A DNA stretch of 64,000 bases, from the NCBI RefSeq assembly GCF_003056305.1, contig NZ_PYVX01000007.1:1-64000 (forward strand), read 5' to 3'. Position numbers and translations under genes: made by a program. This document shows, in pieces, positions 44,564 to 54,458 of the stretch; within the stretch, counting starts at the first letter, position 1, and every line of letters starts with the position of its first letter. The notes under the pieces were generated by a model, which did no database searches, had not been told where the DNA came from, and worked only from the letters and a program-made list of their open reading frames with translations. Source of the DNA: Halomonas denitrificans. GTDB taxonomy: Bacteria > Pseudomonadota > Gammaproteobacteria > Pseudomonadales > Halomonadaceae.

Positions 44564-45175
44564 ATGACGCACCTCCCGCGACTGCTGCTCCTCCTGCTCG
44601 CCCTCGCCCTGCTGGCCGGCTGCGCCGGCCGGGCGCCCGCCCCCGACGGCGAGCGCGCCGCCGGCCAGTGGGAGGCGCAACGAGAGCGCCTCAAGGAGCT
44701 CGACACCTGGCTGCTAGCCGGCAAGGTCGGCCTGCGCACCCCCGAGGACTCCACCAGCGCCACCCTGGACTGGAGCCAGCACCCCTACTATTACCGCCTG
44801 CTGATCAGCGGTCCCTTCGGCAGCGGTCGCAGCACCCTGGAGGGGCGCCAGGGGCGCTTCTCGCTGACCACTGCCGAGGGGCGCTTCGAGGCCGAGACGC
44901 CGGAGGCACTGATGACCCAGCAGCTGGGCTGGTCGCTGCCGGTCAGCGCCCTCGCCGACTGGGTCCGCGGCCTCCCCGCCCCGCAGAGCCCCCATCGGCT
45001 GGAGCGCGACGCCCTGGGCTTCCCCCAGCGGCTCGAGCAGGACGGCTGGGAGATCGCCTATCGCGACTGGACCCGCGCCGACGGCCTCTGGCTGCCCCGC
45101 AAGATGGTGATGACCTACGGCACGCTGCGCGCAACCCTGGTGGTCACCGACTGGCGCCCCACCCTCGAGGAGTGA
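44564..45175 (+). CDS. lolB: Outer-membrane lipoprotein receptor LolB
   Basis: 203 residues. Lipoprotein signal with LLAGC, Cys20. LolB patterns: LKELDTWLLAGKVGLRTPEDSTSATLDW, YYYRLLISGPFGSG, LEGRQGRFSLTT, WVRGLPAP and LPRKMVM. Accepts lipoproteins from LolA and inserts them in the outer membrane. Four bases before ispE, as is usual. Confidence 0.92.
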   Translation: MTHLPRLLLLLLALALLAGCAGRAPAPDGERAAGQWEAQRERLKELDTWLLAGKVGLRTPEDSTSATLDWSQHPYYYRLLISGPFGSGRSTLEGRQGRFSLTTAEGRFEAETPEALMTQQLGWSLPVSALADWVRGLPAPQSPHRLERDALGFPQRLEQDGWEIAYRDWTRADGLWLPRKMVMTYGTLRATLVVTDWRPTLEE

Positions 45176-45179
45176 CACC

Positions 45180-46085
45180 ATGTCCCGCACCGCTCCCCTC
45201 GCTGTGCCCGACTCTGCACCCGGTTCTGCCCCCCGGGCCGAGTCGCTGGTGCTGCCCGCGCCGGCCAAGCTGAACCGCCTGCTGCACATCACCGGTCGCC
45301 GGCCGGACGGCTACCACGAGCTGCAGACGCTGTTCCAGTTCCTCGACGTCGGCGACACCCTCACCCTGCGCCCCCGCGCGGATGGCGAACTGCGCCTGAC
45401 GCCGCGCCTCGACGGCGTCGCCGAGGCGGACAACCTGATCCTGCGCGCCGCGCGCCTGCTGCAGGCCGAGAGCGGCCGTCGCCTGGGCGCCGACATCCAC
45501 CTCGACAAGCGCCTGCCCATGGGCGGGGGGCTCGGCGGCGGCAGCTCGGATGCCGCCACCGCCCTGCTCGGCCTCGACGCCCTCTGGGGGCTCGGCATGC
45601 CACTGGCCGAACTCGCCCGCCTCGGCCTTCGCCTCGGCGCCGACGTCCCGGTGTTCGTGCACGGCCACGCCGCCTGGGCCGAGGGCATCGGTGAGCGCCT
45701 GACGCCGGTGACCCTCGACACCCCCTGGTTCCTGATCATCCACCCCGGCGTGGCGGTCTCCACGCCGGCGGTCTTCGGGGCGCCCGAATTGACACGCCAT
45801 ACCCCCCCGATTACCATGGCGCGCGCACTGCAGGGGGGAGCGGCGAGCTGGCGCAACGACTGCCAGGAGACCGTCCGGAGACACTATCCCGAAGTGGCGC
45901 GCGCACTCGACTGGCTGGCCCAGCGGGCACCGACCATGCTGACCGGCACCGGCGCCTGTCTCTTTGCCCGTCTCGAGACCGAGTCACAGGCCGAGCGTCT
46001 CCTGGCCGAGGTTCCCGAGAGTTGGCACGCCTTCACGGCGCGCGGCCTGAACCGCTCACCTCTTCATGCTGCGCTGGGTCGATGA
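45180..46085 (+). CDS. ispE: 4-diphosphocytidyl-2-C-methyl-D-erythritol kinase
   Basis: 301 residues. PAPAKLNRLLHITGRRPDGYHELQT (27-51) and the GHMP ATP loop PMGGGLGGGSSDA at 113-125; C-terminal LTGTGACLFARL. Phosphorylates CDP-methylerythritol in the MEP isoprenoid pathway. About 20 extra N-terminal residues compared with E. coli, rich in Pro/Ala/Ser, without an alternative start. Confidence 0.93.
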   Translation: MSRTAPLAVPDSAPGSAPRAESLVLPAPAKLNRLLHITGRRPDGYHELQTLFQFLDVGDTLTLRPRADGELRLTPRLDGVAEADNLILRAARLLQAESGRRLGADIHLDKRLPMGGGLGGGSSDAATALLGLDALWGLGMPLAELARLGLRLGADVPVFVHGHAAWAEGIGERLTPVTLDTPWFLIIHPGVAVSTPAVFGAPELTRHTPPITMARALQGGAASWRNDCQETVRRHYPEVARALDWLAQRAPTMLTGTGACLFARLETESQAERLLAEVPESWHAFTARGLNRSPLHAALGR

Positions 46086-46140
46086 GCCTCGCCGCCCGCG
46101 GCGACGAGACAGCACGACAACCCGGTACGGCACTGATTCC

Positions 46141-46215
<75 letters not shown>

Positions 46216-46278
46216 TTCCGACCGGAATCCCCGTCGACCCCAACCCCTGAAGACCCAACACAGCAAAGGTGGCTGCGC

Positions 46279-47220
46279 GTGTCAAAATTGATGGTTTTCG
46301 CCGGGAACGCCAATCCCGATCTTGCCCGTAAAGTCGCCGAGAGCCTGGATACCCGCCTGGGCAACGCCACGGTGGGGCAGTTCAGCGACGGTGAAGTCGC
46401 GGTCGAGATCAACGAGAACGTGCGCGGCAAGGACGTCTTCGTCCTGCAGCCCACCTGTGCACCGACCAACGACAACCTGATGGAACTGATCCTGATGGTG
46501 GACGCGCTGCGCCGCGCCTCCGCCACCCGGATCACCGCCGTGGTCCCCTACTTCGGCTACGCCCGTCAGGACCGCCGCGTGCGCTCCGCCCGCGTGCCGA
46601 TCTCCGCCAAGATCGTCGCCGACATGATGGTCAAGGCCGGCGTCGACCGGGTCATGACCATGGACCTGCACGCCGATCAGATCCAGGGCTTCTTCGACGT
46701 GCCGGTGGACAACGTCTACGGCTCGCCGATCCTGCTCGACGACATCGAGCGCCAGAACTACGACGACCTCGTCGTGGTCTCCCCGGACGTCGGCGGCGTG
46801 GTCCGCGCCCGCGCCATCGCCAAGCAGCTCAATGCCGACCTGGCGATCATCGACAAGCGTCGCCCGTCGGCCAACCAGGCCCAGGTGATGCACATCATCG
46901 GCGAGATCGAGAACCGCACCTGCGTGGTGGTGGACGACATGATCGATACCGCCGGCACCCTGTGCAAGGCCGGCGAGGCCCTCAAGGAGCGCGGCGCCCG
47001 CCGCGTGGTGGCCTACGCCACCCACCCGATCCTGTCCGGCCCCGCCGTCGACAACATCACGGGCTCGGTGCTCGACGAGGTGGTGGTGGCCGACACCATC
47101 CCCCTCGGCGATGCCGCCCGTCGCAGCGGCAACATCCGCCAGCTCAGCGTGGCCGGGCTGATCGCCGAGGCGATCCGCCGGGTCAGCAACGAGGAATCCG
47201 TCAGCGCCATGTTCCACTGA
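46279..47220 (+). CDS. prs: Ribose-phosphate pyrophosphokinase
   Basis: 313 residues from GTG 46279 with AAAGGTGG upstream. [43 protein letters not shown], and the PRPP loop [13 protein letters not shown]. Makes PRPP from ribose-5-phosphate and ATP. GTG start is the only one giving the normal N-terminus. Confidence 0.95.
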   Translation: MSKLMVFAGNANPDLARKVAESLDTRLGNATVGQFSDGEVAVEINENVRGKDVFVLQPTCAPTNDNLMELILMVDALRRASATRITAVVPYFGYARQDRRVRSARVPISAKIVADMMVKAGVDRVMTMDLHADQIQGFFDVPVDNVYGSPILLDDIERQNYDDLVVVSPDVGGVVRARAIAKQLNADLAIIDKRRPSANQAQVMHIIGEIENRTCVVVDDMIDTAGTLCKAGEALKERGARRVVAYATHPILSGPAVDNITGSVLDEVVVADTIPLGDAARRSGNIRQLSVAGLIAEAIRRVSNEESVSAMFH

Positions 47221-47227
47221 GGCCGCG

Positions 47228-47248
47228 CCGCCGAGCAGCGCTCGGCGG
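47228..47248 (+). terminator. Hairpin after prs
   Basis: Perfect stem CCGCCGAGC / GCTCGGCGG with AGC loop, eight bases after the prs stop, no T-run. Possibly an attenuator before rplY. Confidence 0.45.
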
Positions 47249-47358
47249 ACGGCCCGGTGAAACGAGGCGTCGGAGCAGCGCCCCACGGGGCTCCCGGAAA
47301 CGCCGCGGTCTGGTCGCGGGCCACGGCGCTTTCCTTACCTTCAGAAAGAGGCAATTTC

Positions 47359-48015
47359 ATGTCCGATTACACACTCAATGCCAGCGTTCGCAACGACCTG
47401 GGGAAAGGTGCGAGCCGCCGCCTGCGTCGTGCCAACGCACAGGTGCCGGCCATCATCTATGGTGGTGAGCAGGCGCCGCAGCCGATCGCCGTCGACAAGA
47501 CCAGCTTCTACAAGGCGCTGGAAGACGAGGCGTTCTTCTCCTCCGTCATCAACCTGTCCGTGGACGGCCAGGCCCAGCAGGTCGTGGTGCGTGACCTTCA
47601 GCGTCACCCCTTCAAGCCGCTGGTGACCCACGCCGACTTCCTGCGCGTCGATGCGACCCACGAGCTGACCCTGAACGTGCCGCTGCACGTGGTCGGCGAG
47701 GACGCCTGCGCGGCGATCAAGGACCAGGACGGCGAACTGCACCAGCTCGCCTCCGAGGTCGAGATCAGCTGCCTGCCGAAGGACCTGCCGGAGTACCTGG
47801 AAATCGACATCAGCGCGGTCGAGATGGGTACTACCCTGCACCTGTCCGACCTCACCGTCCCGGCCGGCGTGACCCTGGTCGCCCTGACCCACGGTGAGGA
47901 CCACGACAACGCCATCCTGAGCGTCACCAAGGCCAAGGTCCGTGGTAGCGAAGCAGAAGAAGGCGAAGAAGAAGCCGGTGGCGAAGAAGCCGCAGGCGAG
48001 GGCGACGCCGAGTAA
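47359..48015 (+). CDS. rplY: Large ribosomal subunit protein bL25, CTC form
   Basis: 218 residues from ATG 47359 with AGAAAGAGG upstream. Two-domain general stress (CTC) form: N-terminal L25 RNA-binding domain ([42 protein letters not shown]) and the C-terminal TL5/CTC beta domain. The end from about residue 195 is strongly acidic and Gly-rich ([20 protein letters not shown]), in keeping with halophile proteins. Binds 5S rRNA. Confidence 0.92.
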   Translation: MSDYTLNASVRNDLGKGASRRLRRANAQVPAIIYGGEQAPQPIAVDKTSFYKALEDEAFFSSVINLSVDGQAQQVVVRDLQRHPFKPLVTHADFLRVDATHELTLNVPLHVVGEDACAAIKDQDGELHQLASEVEISCLPKDLPEYLEIDISAVEMGTTLHLSDLTVPAGVTLVALTHGEDHDNAILSVTKAKVRGSEAEEGEEEAGGEEAAGEGDAE

Positions 48016-48071
48016 TCGGTCGCGCCCGGCGGGCATGTCGGAGCCTCGACGTGCCCGCTTCGTCGTCAGGA

Positions 48072-48100
48072 ATCAAGCGCCCCGGCGCTTGATTTTTTTT
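48072..48100 (+). terminator. Rho-independent terminator of rplY
   Basis: Stem ATCAAGCGC / GCGCTTGAT with a CCCG loop followed by eight T. Classic form, 57 bases after the stop. Confidence 0.92.
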
Positions 48101-48129
48101 GCCATCACGCCGCACGCGAGGAGACCGGC

Positions 48130-48714
48130 ATGAGCCAGTTGAAAGCGATCATCGGTCTGGGCAATCCCGGCGCCGACTACGAGGCCACCCGCCACAACGC
48201 CGGCGCCTGGCTGGTGCACGCCGTGGCGAGGGCGGCGGGCGGGGAGCTGCGAGCCGAGCGCAAGTTCCTGGGCCGCCATGCGCGGGTCCGGTTAGACGGC
48301 CGGGAGCTGCACCTGCTCGAGCCCACCACCTTCATGAACCGCAGCGGCGGCGCCGTGGCGGCGCTCGCCCAGTTCTTCAAGCTCGCCCCCGGCGAGCTGC
48401 TGGTCGCCCACGACGAGCTCGACATGCCTCCGGGCACGGCGCGCTACAAGACCGGCGGCGGCCACGGCGGGCACAACGGCCTGCGCGACATCATCCGCGC
48501 CCTGGGCAACGACAAGTCGTTTCACCGCCTGCGCATCGGCATCGGCCACCCGGGCGACGCCCGCCAGGTGACGAACTACGTGCTGGGTCGTCCCGGCAAG
48601 GCCGAGCGTGGCGCCATCGACGCCGCCATCGACGAGTGCCTGGCCACCCTGCCCCAGGCCATCGACGGCGACTGGGCGAAGGCCATGAACCGGCTGCACA
48701 GCTTCAAGGGCTGA
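48130..48714 (+). CDS. pth: Peptidyl-tRNA hydrolase
   Basis: 194 residues. [19 protein letters not shown] with the catalytic His22, [42 protein letters not shown] and RIGIGHPG. Frees tRNA from peptidyl-tRNA. AGGAGACC precedes the ATG; it follows the rplY terminator, so its promoter must overlap that region or read-through occurs. Confidence 0.95.
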   Translation: MSQLKAIIGLGNPGADYEATRHNAGAWLVHAVARAAGGELRAERKFLGRHARVRLDGRELHLLEPTTFMNRSGGAVAALAQFFKLAPGELLVAHDELDMPPGTARYKTGGGHGGHNGLRDIIRALGNDKSFHRLRIGIGHPGDARQVTNYVLGRPGKAERGAIDAAIDECLATLPQAIDGDWAKAMNRLHSFKG

Positions 48715-48753
48715 GCCGCCCGACAGGCGCGACCGCTCATCCTAGCGCATCGC

Positions 48754-48783
48754 TTACGGCGCGCCGCCCTTTTCGCGTAGAAT
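48754..48783 (+). promoter_or_regulatory. Candidate promoter of ychF
   Basis: TTACGG at 48754-48759 and TAGAAT at 48778-48783, 18 bases apart, 45 bases before the ychF ATG. Confidence 0.45.
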
Positions 48784-48827
48784 GCCGGCCATTCTCCATT
48801 CCCGAATTCGCTTTCCAGGATGCTCCC

Positions 48828-49919
48828 ATGGGTTTCAACTGCGGTATCGTCGGCCTGCCCAACGTCGGCAAGTCCACCCTCTTCAATGCCCTGACCAAGT
48901 CGGGCATCGACGCCGAGAACTTCCCCTTCTGCACCATCGAGCCCAATGTCGGCATCGTGCCGATGCCGGACCCGCGCCTCGACAAGCTGGCCGAGATCGT
49001 CAAGCCCCAGAAGGTGCTGCCCACCACCATGGAGTTCGTCGACATCGCGGGCCTGGTGGCCGGCGCCTCCAAGGGCGAGGGCCTGGGCAACAAGTTCCTC
49101 GCCAACATCCGCGAGACCGACGCCATCGCCCACGTGGTGCGCTGCTTCGATAACGACAACGTCATCCACGTGGCGAATCAGGTCGATCCCGAGGCGGACA
49201 TCGAGATCATCAACATGGAGCTGGCACTGGCCGATCTGGATACCGTCGAGCGCGCCATCCAGCGCCTGGTGCGCGTGGCCAAGGGCGGCGACAAGGAGGC
49301 GATCGCCACCAAGGCGATCCTCGAGCGCATCCAGCCCCACCTGGCCGAGGGCCAGCCGCTGCGCAGCTTCGGCCTCGACGACGACGAGAAGCAGCAGCTC
49401 AAGAGCTTCGGCTTCCTGACGCTGAAGCCCACCATGTACATCGCCAACGTCAACGACGACGGCTTCGAGGACAACCCCTATCTCGACAAGGTGCGCGAGA
49501 TCGCCGCCGCCGAGGAGGCCGTGGTGGTGCCGGTGTGCAACCAGATCGAGGCCGAGATCGCCGAGCTCGAGGACGAGGAGCGCGCCATGTTCCTCGACGA
49601 GCTGGGCATGGAAGAGCCTGGGCTCGACCGGGTGATCCGCGCCGGCTACGCGCTGCTGGGCCTGCAGACCTACTTCACCGCCGGAGTGAAGGAGGTCCGC
49701 GCCTGGACGGTCAAGGTCGGCGCCACCGCCCCGGAGGCGGCCGGCGTGATCCACACCGACTTCCAGAAGGGCTTCATCCGCGCCGAGGTCATCGCCTACG
49801 ACGACTTCGTCGCCCTGGGCGGCGAACAGGGCGCCAAGGACGCCGGCAAGTGGCGCCTGGAGGGCAAGGAGTACATCGTCAAGGATGGCGACGTGATCCA
49901 CTTCCGCTTCAACGTCTGA
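48828..49919 (+). CDS. ychF: Redox-regulated ATPase YchF/OLA1
   Basis: 363 residues, identical in length to E. coli YchF. P-loop GLPNVGKST at 9-17, switch [17 protein letters not shown], the NVND motif that replaces NKxD and gives ATP preference, and a C-terminal TGS domain ([33 protein letters not shown]). Binds the ribosome and affects oxidative stress response. Confidence 0.95.
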   Translation: MGFNCGIVGLPNVGKSTLFNALTKSGIDAENFPFCTIEPNVGIVPMPDPRLDKLAEIVKPQKVLPTTMEFVDIAGLVAGASKGEGLGNKFLANIRETDAIAHVVRCFDNDNVIHVANQVDPEADIEIINMELALADLDTVERAIQRLVRVAKGGDKEAIATKAILERIQPHLAEGQPLRSFGLDDDEKQQLKSFGFLTLKPTMYIANVNDDGFEDNPYLDKVREIAAAEEAVVVPVCNQIEAEIAELEDEERAMFLDELGMEEPGLDRVIRAGYALLGLQTYFTAGVKEVRAWTVKVGATAPEAAGVIHTDFQKGFIRAEVIAYDDFVALGGEQGAKDAGKWRLEGKEYIVKDGDVIHFRFNV

Positions 49920-49961
49920 GCCGCCGAAGCGCCCCGAAGGCGCTCATGGGGCCGCCGGGGC

Positions 49962-49990
49962 TTGACGGGGACGAGCCACAAGCGTAGACT
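49962..49990 (+). promoter_or_regulatory. Promoter of the first tRNA-Met
   Basis: TTGACG at 49962-49967 and TAGACT at 49985-49990, 17 bases apart, followed by a GC-rich discriminator (TCGCCCCCG), typical of stringently controlled stable RNA genes. Confidence 0.75.
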
Positions 49991-50005
49991 TCGCCCCCGT
50001 TGTTC

Positions 50006-50082
50006 GGCTACGTAGCTCAGCTGGTTAGAGCACATCACTCATAATGATGGGGTCCCCTGTTCGAATCAGGGCGTAGCCACCA
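50006..50082 (+). tRNA. tRNA-Met elongator (anticodon CAT)
   Basis: 77 bases with CCA. Acceptor GGCTACG / CGTAGCC, anticodon arm CATCA-CTCATAA-TGATG with CAT, T-arm GTTCGAATC. Near E. coli metT. It is identical to the minus-strand copy at 54459-54535. Confidence 0.95.
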
Positions 50083-50089
50083 GACACCG

Positions 50090-50123
50090 AAAAGCCCGCC
50101 TGGCTCGCCAGGCGGGCTTTTTT
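50090..50123 (+). terminator. Rho-independent terminator of tRNA-Met
   Basis: 14-bp stem AAAAGCCCGCCTGG / CCAGGCGGGCTTTT with CTCG loop and TTTTTT end; can also act in reverse. Confidence 0.92.
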
Positions 50124-50184
50124 CGTTGGGCGCGTGCGACGCCGCGAGGGCCGGCGGGACCGTGACCCCGCCGGCCCTCGTCGC

Positions 50185-51483
50185 TCAGGGCAGCTCGGCG
50201 CGATTGACGAAGGCGGTCAGCGCCCGCACCAGATACTCCACGTCCCGGGCGCCCGCGGTCTCGCGAATCGAGTGCATCGCCCACTGGGGCGCACCGACGT
50301 CCAGGGTCGGCACCCCGAGCTCGGTGGCGGTGATCGGGCCGATGGTGCTGCCGCACCCCATGTCGGCCCGGGTCACGAAGGTCTGCACCGGCACCTCGGC
50401 CTCACGGCACAGGTCCCGGAACAGCGCCGCGGTGGCGCTGTTGGTGGCGTAGCGCTGGCTGGCGTTGACCTTGATCACCGGCCCGCCGTTGAGGGCCGGG
50501 CCGTGGGCGGCGTCGTGCTTGTCCTGGAAGTTGGGATGCAGGGCGTGGGCGTTGTCGCAGGAGATCAGCCGCGAGGCCTGGATCAGGCGGATGAAGCCCT
50601 CCTCCCCCGCCTCGCCGAGCTGGGCGTTGACCCGGCGCAGCACGTCGCCGAGGAAGGGCCCCTGGGCGCCGCAGGCGCTGGCGCTGCCCACCTCCTCGTG
50701 GTCGTTGGCCACCAGCACCGCGCCCTGACGGCCGTCGCTCTCGAGCAGCGCCTCCAGGCCGGCGAAGCAGGAGAGCAGGTTGTCGAGGCGGGCGCTCGCG
50801 ACCAGCTCGCCCTCGACGCCGACCCGCGCCGGGGCCTGCATGTCGCGAAACGCCAGCTCGAAGTCGAGCACCTCGACCTCGCTCAGGCCGTGCTGCTCCT
50901 CGAGCCACTGACCGAGCAGCCGTTCGAGATCGGGGCGGCCGCCACCCTGCAGCAGCACCGGGGCCATCTCGGTCTGTGCATTCATGGCACGACCGTTGTT
51001 GGCCTCGCGATCCAGATGGATGGCGAGGCTCGGGATGATCGCCACCGCGCGCTCGACGTCGAGCAGCACGCCCTCGATGCGGCCATCGGCGTGGCGCACG
51101 TGCACCCGACCGGCGAGTCCCAGGTCGCGATCGAACCAGGGCGCCAGCAGCGCCCCGCCGTAGACCTCGACCCCCAGCTGCAGCCAGCCCGCCGCCGACT
51201 GAGCGGCATTGGGCTTGAGACGCAGCCCGGGGCTGTCGGTATGCGCGCCGATCAGGCGCAGGGCGTCGAGACGCTCGCGGGGCAGCTGCAGGGCGACGAT
51301 CGAGGAGTCGTTGCGGGTCACGTAGACCCGCTCTCCGGGCGTGAGTCGCCAGGTCGCGGTCTCGTCGAGACGCCGGAAACCGGCGGCCTCGAGCCGCGCG
51401 GCCATGTTGGCCGTGGCGTGCCAGGGCGTGGGAGATCGATGCAGGAAGTCGAGCAGGCGCTCGAGGCGGGCATCCTCGGACAT
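50185..51483 (-). CDS. apeB: M18 family aspartyl aminopeptidase
   Basis: 432 residues. Zinc-binding and catalytic patterns GAHTDSPGLRLKP, LSCFAGLEALLE, VANDHEEVGSASACGAQGPF, SCDNAHALHPNF and TRADMGCGSTIGPI. Cytoplasmic tetrahedral dodecamer in known members, cleaving N-terminal Asp/Glu. Single gene, divergent from prc with AT-poor spacer. Confidence 0.9.
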   Translation of the reverse strand: MSEDARLERLLDFLHRSPTPWHATANMAARLEAAGFRRLDETATWRLTPGERVYVTRNDSSIVALQLPRERLDALRLIGAHTDSPGLRLKPNAAQSAAGWLQLGVEVYGGALLAPWFDRDLGLAGRVHVRHADGRIEGVLLDVERAVAIIPSLAIHLDREANNGRAMNAQTEMAPVLLQGGGRPDLERLLGQWLEEQHGLSEVEVLDFELAFRDMQAPARVGVEGELVASARLDNLLSCFAGLEALLESDGRQGAVLVANDHEEVGSASACGAQGPFLGDVLRRVNAQLGEAGEEGFIRLIQASRLISCDNAHALHPNFQDKHDAAHGPALNGGPVIKVNASQRYATNSATAALFRDLCREAEVPVQTFVTRADMGCGSTIGPITATELGVPTLDVGAPQWAMHSIRETAGARDVEYLVRALTAFVNRAELP

Positions 51484-51516
51484 GGAATTCCTCTATCGCG
51501 GGGCGTTTCGGGGGTC

Positions 51517-51543
51517 TTGACGACACGGCCAAGCTGCTACAAT
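51517..51543 (+). promoter_or_regulatory. Promoter of prc
   Basis: TTGACG at 51517-51522 and TACAAT at 51538-51543, 15 bases apart, 84 bases before the chosen start. Confidence 0.6.
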
Positions 51544-51626
51544 GGCACGTCTGTCCATGCAACTCGACGGCCGGGTCGAGGTCTGGATGAAGAGTGAGTG
51601 TACACGAATCGGGGAGTGCTTCATCG

Positions 51627-53693
51627 ATGAGCCTGTTAGTCACCCTTGGGCGGGCCGCGGTGCTGGGCCTGTTGCTGGCCACGCCGCCGGCCCTGGCCAG
51701 CCTCGAGCCGAGCGATGAGCAGCGCCAGGCGGCCACCGAAGTGGCGGAATCGCTGCGCTACGGCCACTACGCCGACGTGAGCCTCGACGACGCCTGGTCG
51801 CAGCGCGCCTTCGAGCGCCTGCTGGACATCCTCGATGGCCAGCGCGCCTACCTGCTGGACCGCGACGTGGCCGCCTTCAGCGACCTGCGCACCGGCATGG
51901 ACGAGGCGCTCCTCGATGCCGAACTGGCGCGCCCCTTCGCCCTCTACCAGCGCTATCACGAGCGCGCCGAGGCGCGCCTCGAGTGGCTGCTGGCGCGGCT
52001 CGACGAGGGCCTCGACTTCCGCTTCGACAGCGACCAGCGCCTGGAACTGGAGCGCGAGGACAGCCCCTGGGCCGCCAACGAGAAGGCGCTGGACGAGCTG
52101 TGGATGAAGCGGCTCAACAACGCCGCCCTCAGCCTGACCATCAGCGACCAGGACCCCGAGCAGGTGGAAAGCACCCTGCGCCAGCGCTACGAGGGGCAGC
52201 TCTCGCGCCTGCGCCAGACCAACGCGGCCGATGTCTTCGGGCTCTTCATGGCCGCGGTGACCGGCAGCGTCGACCCGCACAGCGAATACCTCTCGCCGCG
52301 CCAGGGCGAATCCTTCGACATCCAGATGCGCCTCTCCCTGGAGGGCATCGGCGCCCTGCTGCAGGCCGACGGCGAGTTCGTCAAGGTCTCGAGCCTGGTG
52401 GCCGGCGGCCCGGCCGAGCGTGACGGTGCCCTCAAGCCCGCCGACCGCATCATCGGCGTGGGCCAGGAGGATGGCGAGATCGTCAACGTGGTGGGCATGC
52501 GCCTCGACGACGTGGTCGACCTGATCCGCGGCCCCAAGGGCTCGGTGGTGCGCCTCGACGTGGTGCCCGCCCAGGCCATCGACATGAGCCGCTCCACGGT
52601 GATCGACATCACTCGTGACACCGTGGACCTCGAGGACCAGGCCGCCCAGGGCGAGGTGATCGAGGTCGAGCGCGAGGACGGCATGCACCGCCTCGGGGTG
52701 ATCGAGATACCGACCTTCTACGTCGACTTCGACGCCTGGCAGGCCGGCGAGGAGGACTTCCGCAGCACCACCCGCGACGTGGCCCGCGAGGTCGAGCGCC
52801 TCCAGGCCGAGGGCGTCGAGGGGATCGTGCTCGACCTGCGCAACAACGGCGGCGGCGCCCTGCAGGAGGCCAACTCGCTGATCGGGCTCTTCATCGATCG
52901 CGGCCCCACCGTGCAGGTCCGCGACGCCCGCGGGCGCATCAGCCTCTACGGCGACACCGAGAGCGGCGCCCTCTACGACGGCCCCCTGGCCGTGCTGGTC
53001 AACCGCCTCTCGGCCTCGGCCTCGGAGATCTTCGCCGGCGCCATCCAGGACTACGGCCGCGGCCTGGTGGTCGGCACCGACACCTTCGGCAAGGGCACGG
53101 TACAGACCCTCAACGAGCTGAGCCACGGCGAGATCAAGCTGACCCGCGCCAAGTTCTATCGCATCTCCGGCGAGAGCACCCAGCACCGCGGCGTGGAGCC
53201 GGACATCGACTTCCCGAGCCTGATCGACCCCGAGCTGATCGGCGAGAGCAGCCTCGACAACGCCCTGCCCTGGGACACGGTGCGCGAGGTGCAGTACCGC
53301 ACCTACGGCGAGCCGCGCCGCTACCTGGAGACCCTGCGCGCCCGCCACCTCGAGCGCGCCGAGCAGCAGCCGAACTTCCACTACCTCGAGCGGCGCTCCG
53401 AGCTCGCCCGCCAGCTGCGCGAGCAGCACACCAGCGTCAGCCTCAACCGCGAGCAGCGCCAGCGTGAGGTCGAGGCGCAGGAAGCGGAGCAGCTGGCCCT
53501 CGAGAACGAGCGCCGCCGCGCCCTGGGCCTGGAGCCGCTGGAGCACTGGACCGACGCCCGCGACGAGGACGAGACCGCGAGCGAGGACGCCGACGATGCG
53601 CCGATCGACCGCGCCCAGATCCTCGAGACCGCCCAGATCCTGCTGGACTATCGCCAGCTGGAGGACGGCTGGCACTACGCGGAACTCAACTGA
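51627..53693 (+). CDS. prc: Carboxy-terminal (tail-specific) protease Prc/Tsp
   Basis: 688 residues from ATG 51627 (GGGGAG upstream); a GTG at 51594 would add 11 residues before the signal. Signal peptide 1-25 (LLVTLGRAAVLGLLLATPPALA, cleaved before SLEP). PDZ domain near 225-320 (RLSLEGIGALLQADGEFVKV), S41 protease domain with the serine in SASASEIFAGAIQDYG and lysine in FGKGTVQTLNELSHGEIKLT, C-terminal DUF3340-like region, coiled and charged. Periplasmic protease of SsrA-tagged and other proteins. Confidence 0.93.
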   Translation: MSLLVTLGRAAVLGLLLATPPALASLEPSDEQRQAATEVAESLRYGHYADVSLDDAWSQRAFERLLDILDGQRAYLLDRDVAAFSDLRTGMDEALLDAELARPFALYQRYHERAEARLEWLLARLDEGLDFRFDSDQRLELEREDSPWAANEKALDELWMKRLNNAALSLTISDQDPEQVESTLRQRYEGQLSRLRQTNAADVFGLFMAAVTGSVDPHSEYLSPRQGESFDIQMRLSLEGIGALLQADGEFVKVSSLVAGGPAERDGALKPADRIIGVGQEDGEIVNVVGMRLDDVVDLIRGPKGSVVRLDVVPAQAIDMSRSTVIDITRDTVDLEDQAAQGEVIEVEREDGMHRLGVIEIPTFYVDFDAWQAGEEDFRSTTRDVAREVERLQAEGVEGIVLDLRNNGGGALQEANSLIGLFIDRGPTVQVRDARGRISLYGDTESGALYDGPLAVLVNRLSASASEIFAGAIQDYGRGLVVGTDTFGKGTVQTLNELSHGEIKLTRAKFYRISGESTQHRGVEPDIDFPSLIDPELIGESSLDNALPWDTVREVQYRTYGEPRRYLETLRARHLERAEQQPNFHYLERRSELARQLREQHTSVSLNREQRQREVEAQEAEQLALENERRRALGLEPLEHWTDARDEDETASEDADDAPIDRAQILETAQILLDYRQLEDGWHYAELN

Positions 53694-53983
53694 TCACTGA
53701 CGGATGCGCGGCGAGACATCGCCGCCCATGACGACGACGCCGGCCCGAGAGGCCGGCCGTCTTGCCATCCAGGGCATGTCCTGCCCGGCGCTCGCGACGG
53801 CGCCATGCCGGCAAGAAAACAGGCAGGCTCAGGAGCACCCTCGGCACGGACCGGGCGGCGCAGACGCACCACGACACGAGCGACCGCGAGCGAAGGACGC
53901 AGCGACGGCGAGAAGATCGAAAACGATAAGGTCAGGAAAGCAGAGAGACGTCTAGGCGAAGGTGGGGCGACGCCAGACAACAT
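53694..53983. other. Intergenic region between prc and the tRNA-Asn genes
   Basis: 290 bases. A 7-bp stem GCCGGCC / GGCCGGC at 53739-53757 with a CGAGA loop could end prc transcription. Nothing else found; the frames in it are low-complexity Arg-rich. Confidence 0.4.
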
Positions 53984-54059
53984 TGGCTCCCCGAACAGGA
54001 CTCGAACCTGTGACCCAATGATTAACAGTCATTTGCTCTACCAACTGAGCTATCGGGGA
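53984..54059 (-). tRNA. tRNA-Asn (anticodon GTT), copy 3 in transcription order
   Basis: 76 bases with CCA. Acceptor TCCCCGA / TCGGGGA, anticodon loop CTGTTAA with GTT, T-arm ACAGG-TTCGAGT-CCTGT. Identical to the copy at 54106. Confidence 0.95.
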
Positions 54060-54105
54060 ACGATGCGGATGTTGCGAAGGGATGCGGCAGGCAGCTAGGA
54101 GCGGT

Positions 54106-54181
54106 TGGCTCCCCGAACAGGACTCGAACCTGTGACCCAATGATTAACAGTCATTTGCTCTACCAACTGAGCTATCGGGGA
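54106..54181 (-). tRNA. tRNA-Asn (anticodon GTT), copy 2
   Basis: 76 bases, identical to 53984-54059; separated from it by 46 bases of unrelated spacer. Confidence 0.95.
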
Positions 54182-54239
54182 ATGACCGCTTGCCACATGG
54201 TGTTCGTCGCCGCGCGTCGCGAGACACGCCGAGCGAAGT

Positions 54240-54315
54240 TGGCTCCCCGAGCAGGACTCGAACCTGCGACCCAATGATTAACAGTCATTTGCTCTACCAA
54301 CTGAGCTATCGGGGA
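54240..54315 (-). tRNA. tRNA-Asn (anticodon GTT), copy 1, T-stem variant
   Basis: 76 bases, differing from the other two only by a base-pair swap in the T-stem (A-T to G-C, GCAGG / CCTGC). First in the transcript after the promoter at 54337-54364. Confidence 0.95.
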
Positions 54316-54336
54316 ATGACCTCGAACACGGGGCGT

Positions 54337-54364
54337 AGTATACGGATCGGGCTCGCAAGGTCAA
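54337..54364 (-). promoter_or_regulatory. Promoter of the tRNA-Asn triplet
   Basis: Minus strand TTGACC and TATACT, 16 bases apart, followed by discriminator ACGCCCCG. Close to consensus with the GC-rich discriminator of stringent stable RNA promoters. Confidence 0.82.
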
Positions 54365-54412
54365 GTCGTGAATGGCATCTCGGTGTCCACGAGGACCGGC
54401 GGGCGCCCAACG

Positions 54413-54448
54413 AAAAACGCTCGCCGGGCCGAGGCCCGACGAGCGTTT
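54413..54448 (-). terminator. Rho-independent terminator of the second tRNA-Met
   Basis: Outer stem AAACGCTCG / CGAGCGTTT (54415-54423 with 54440-54448) around an inner GC stem, ending on the minus strand in TTTTT. It separates tRNA-Met from the tRNA-Asn unit. Confidence 0.85.
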
Positions 54449-54458
54449 CTGCATGTCC

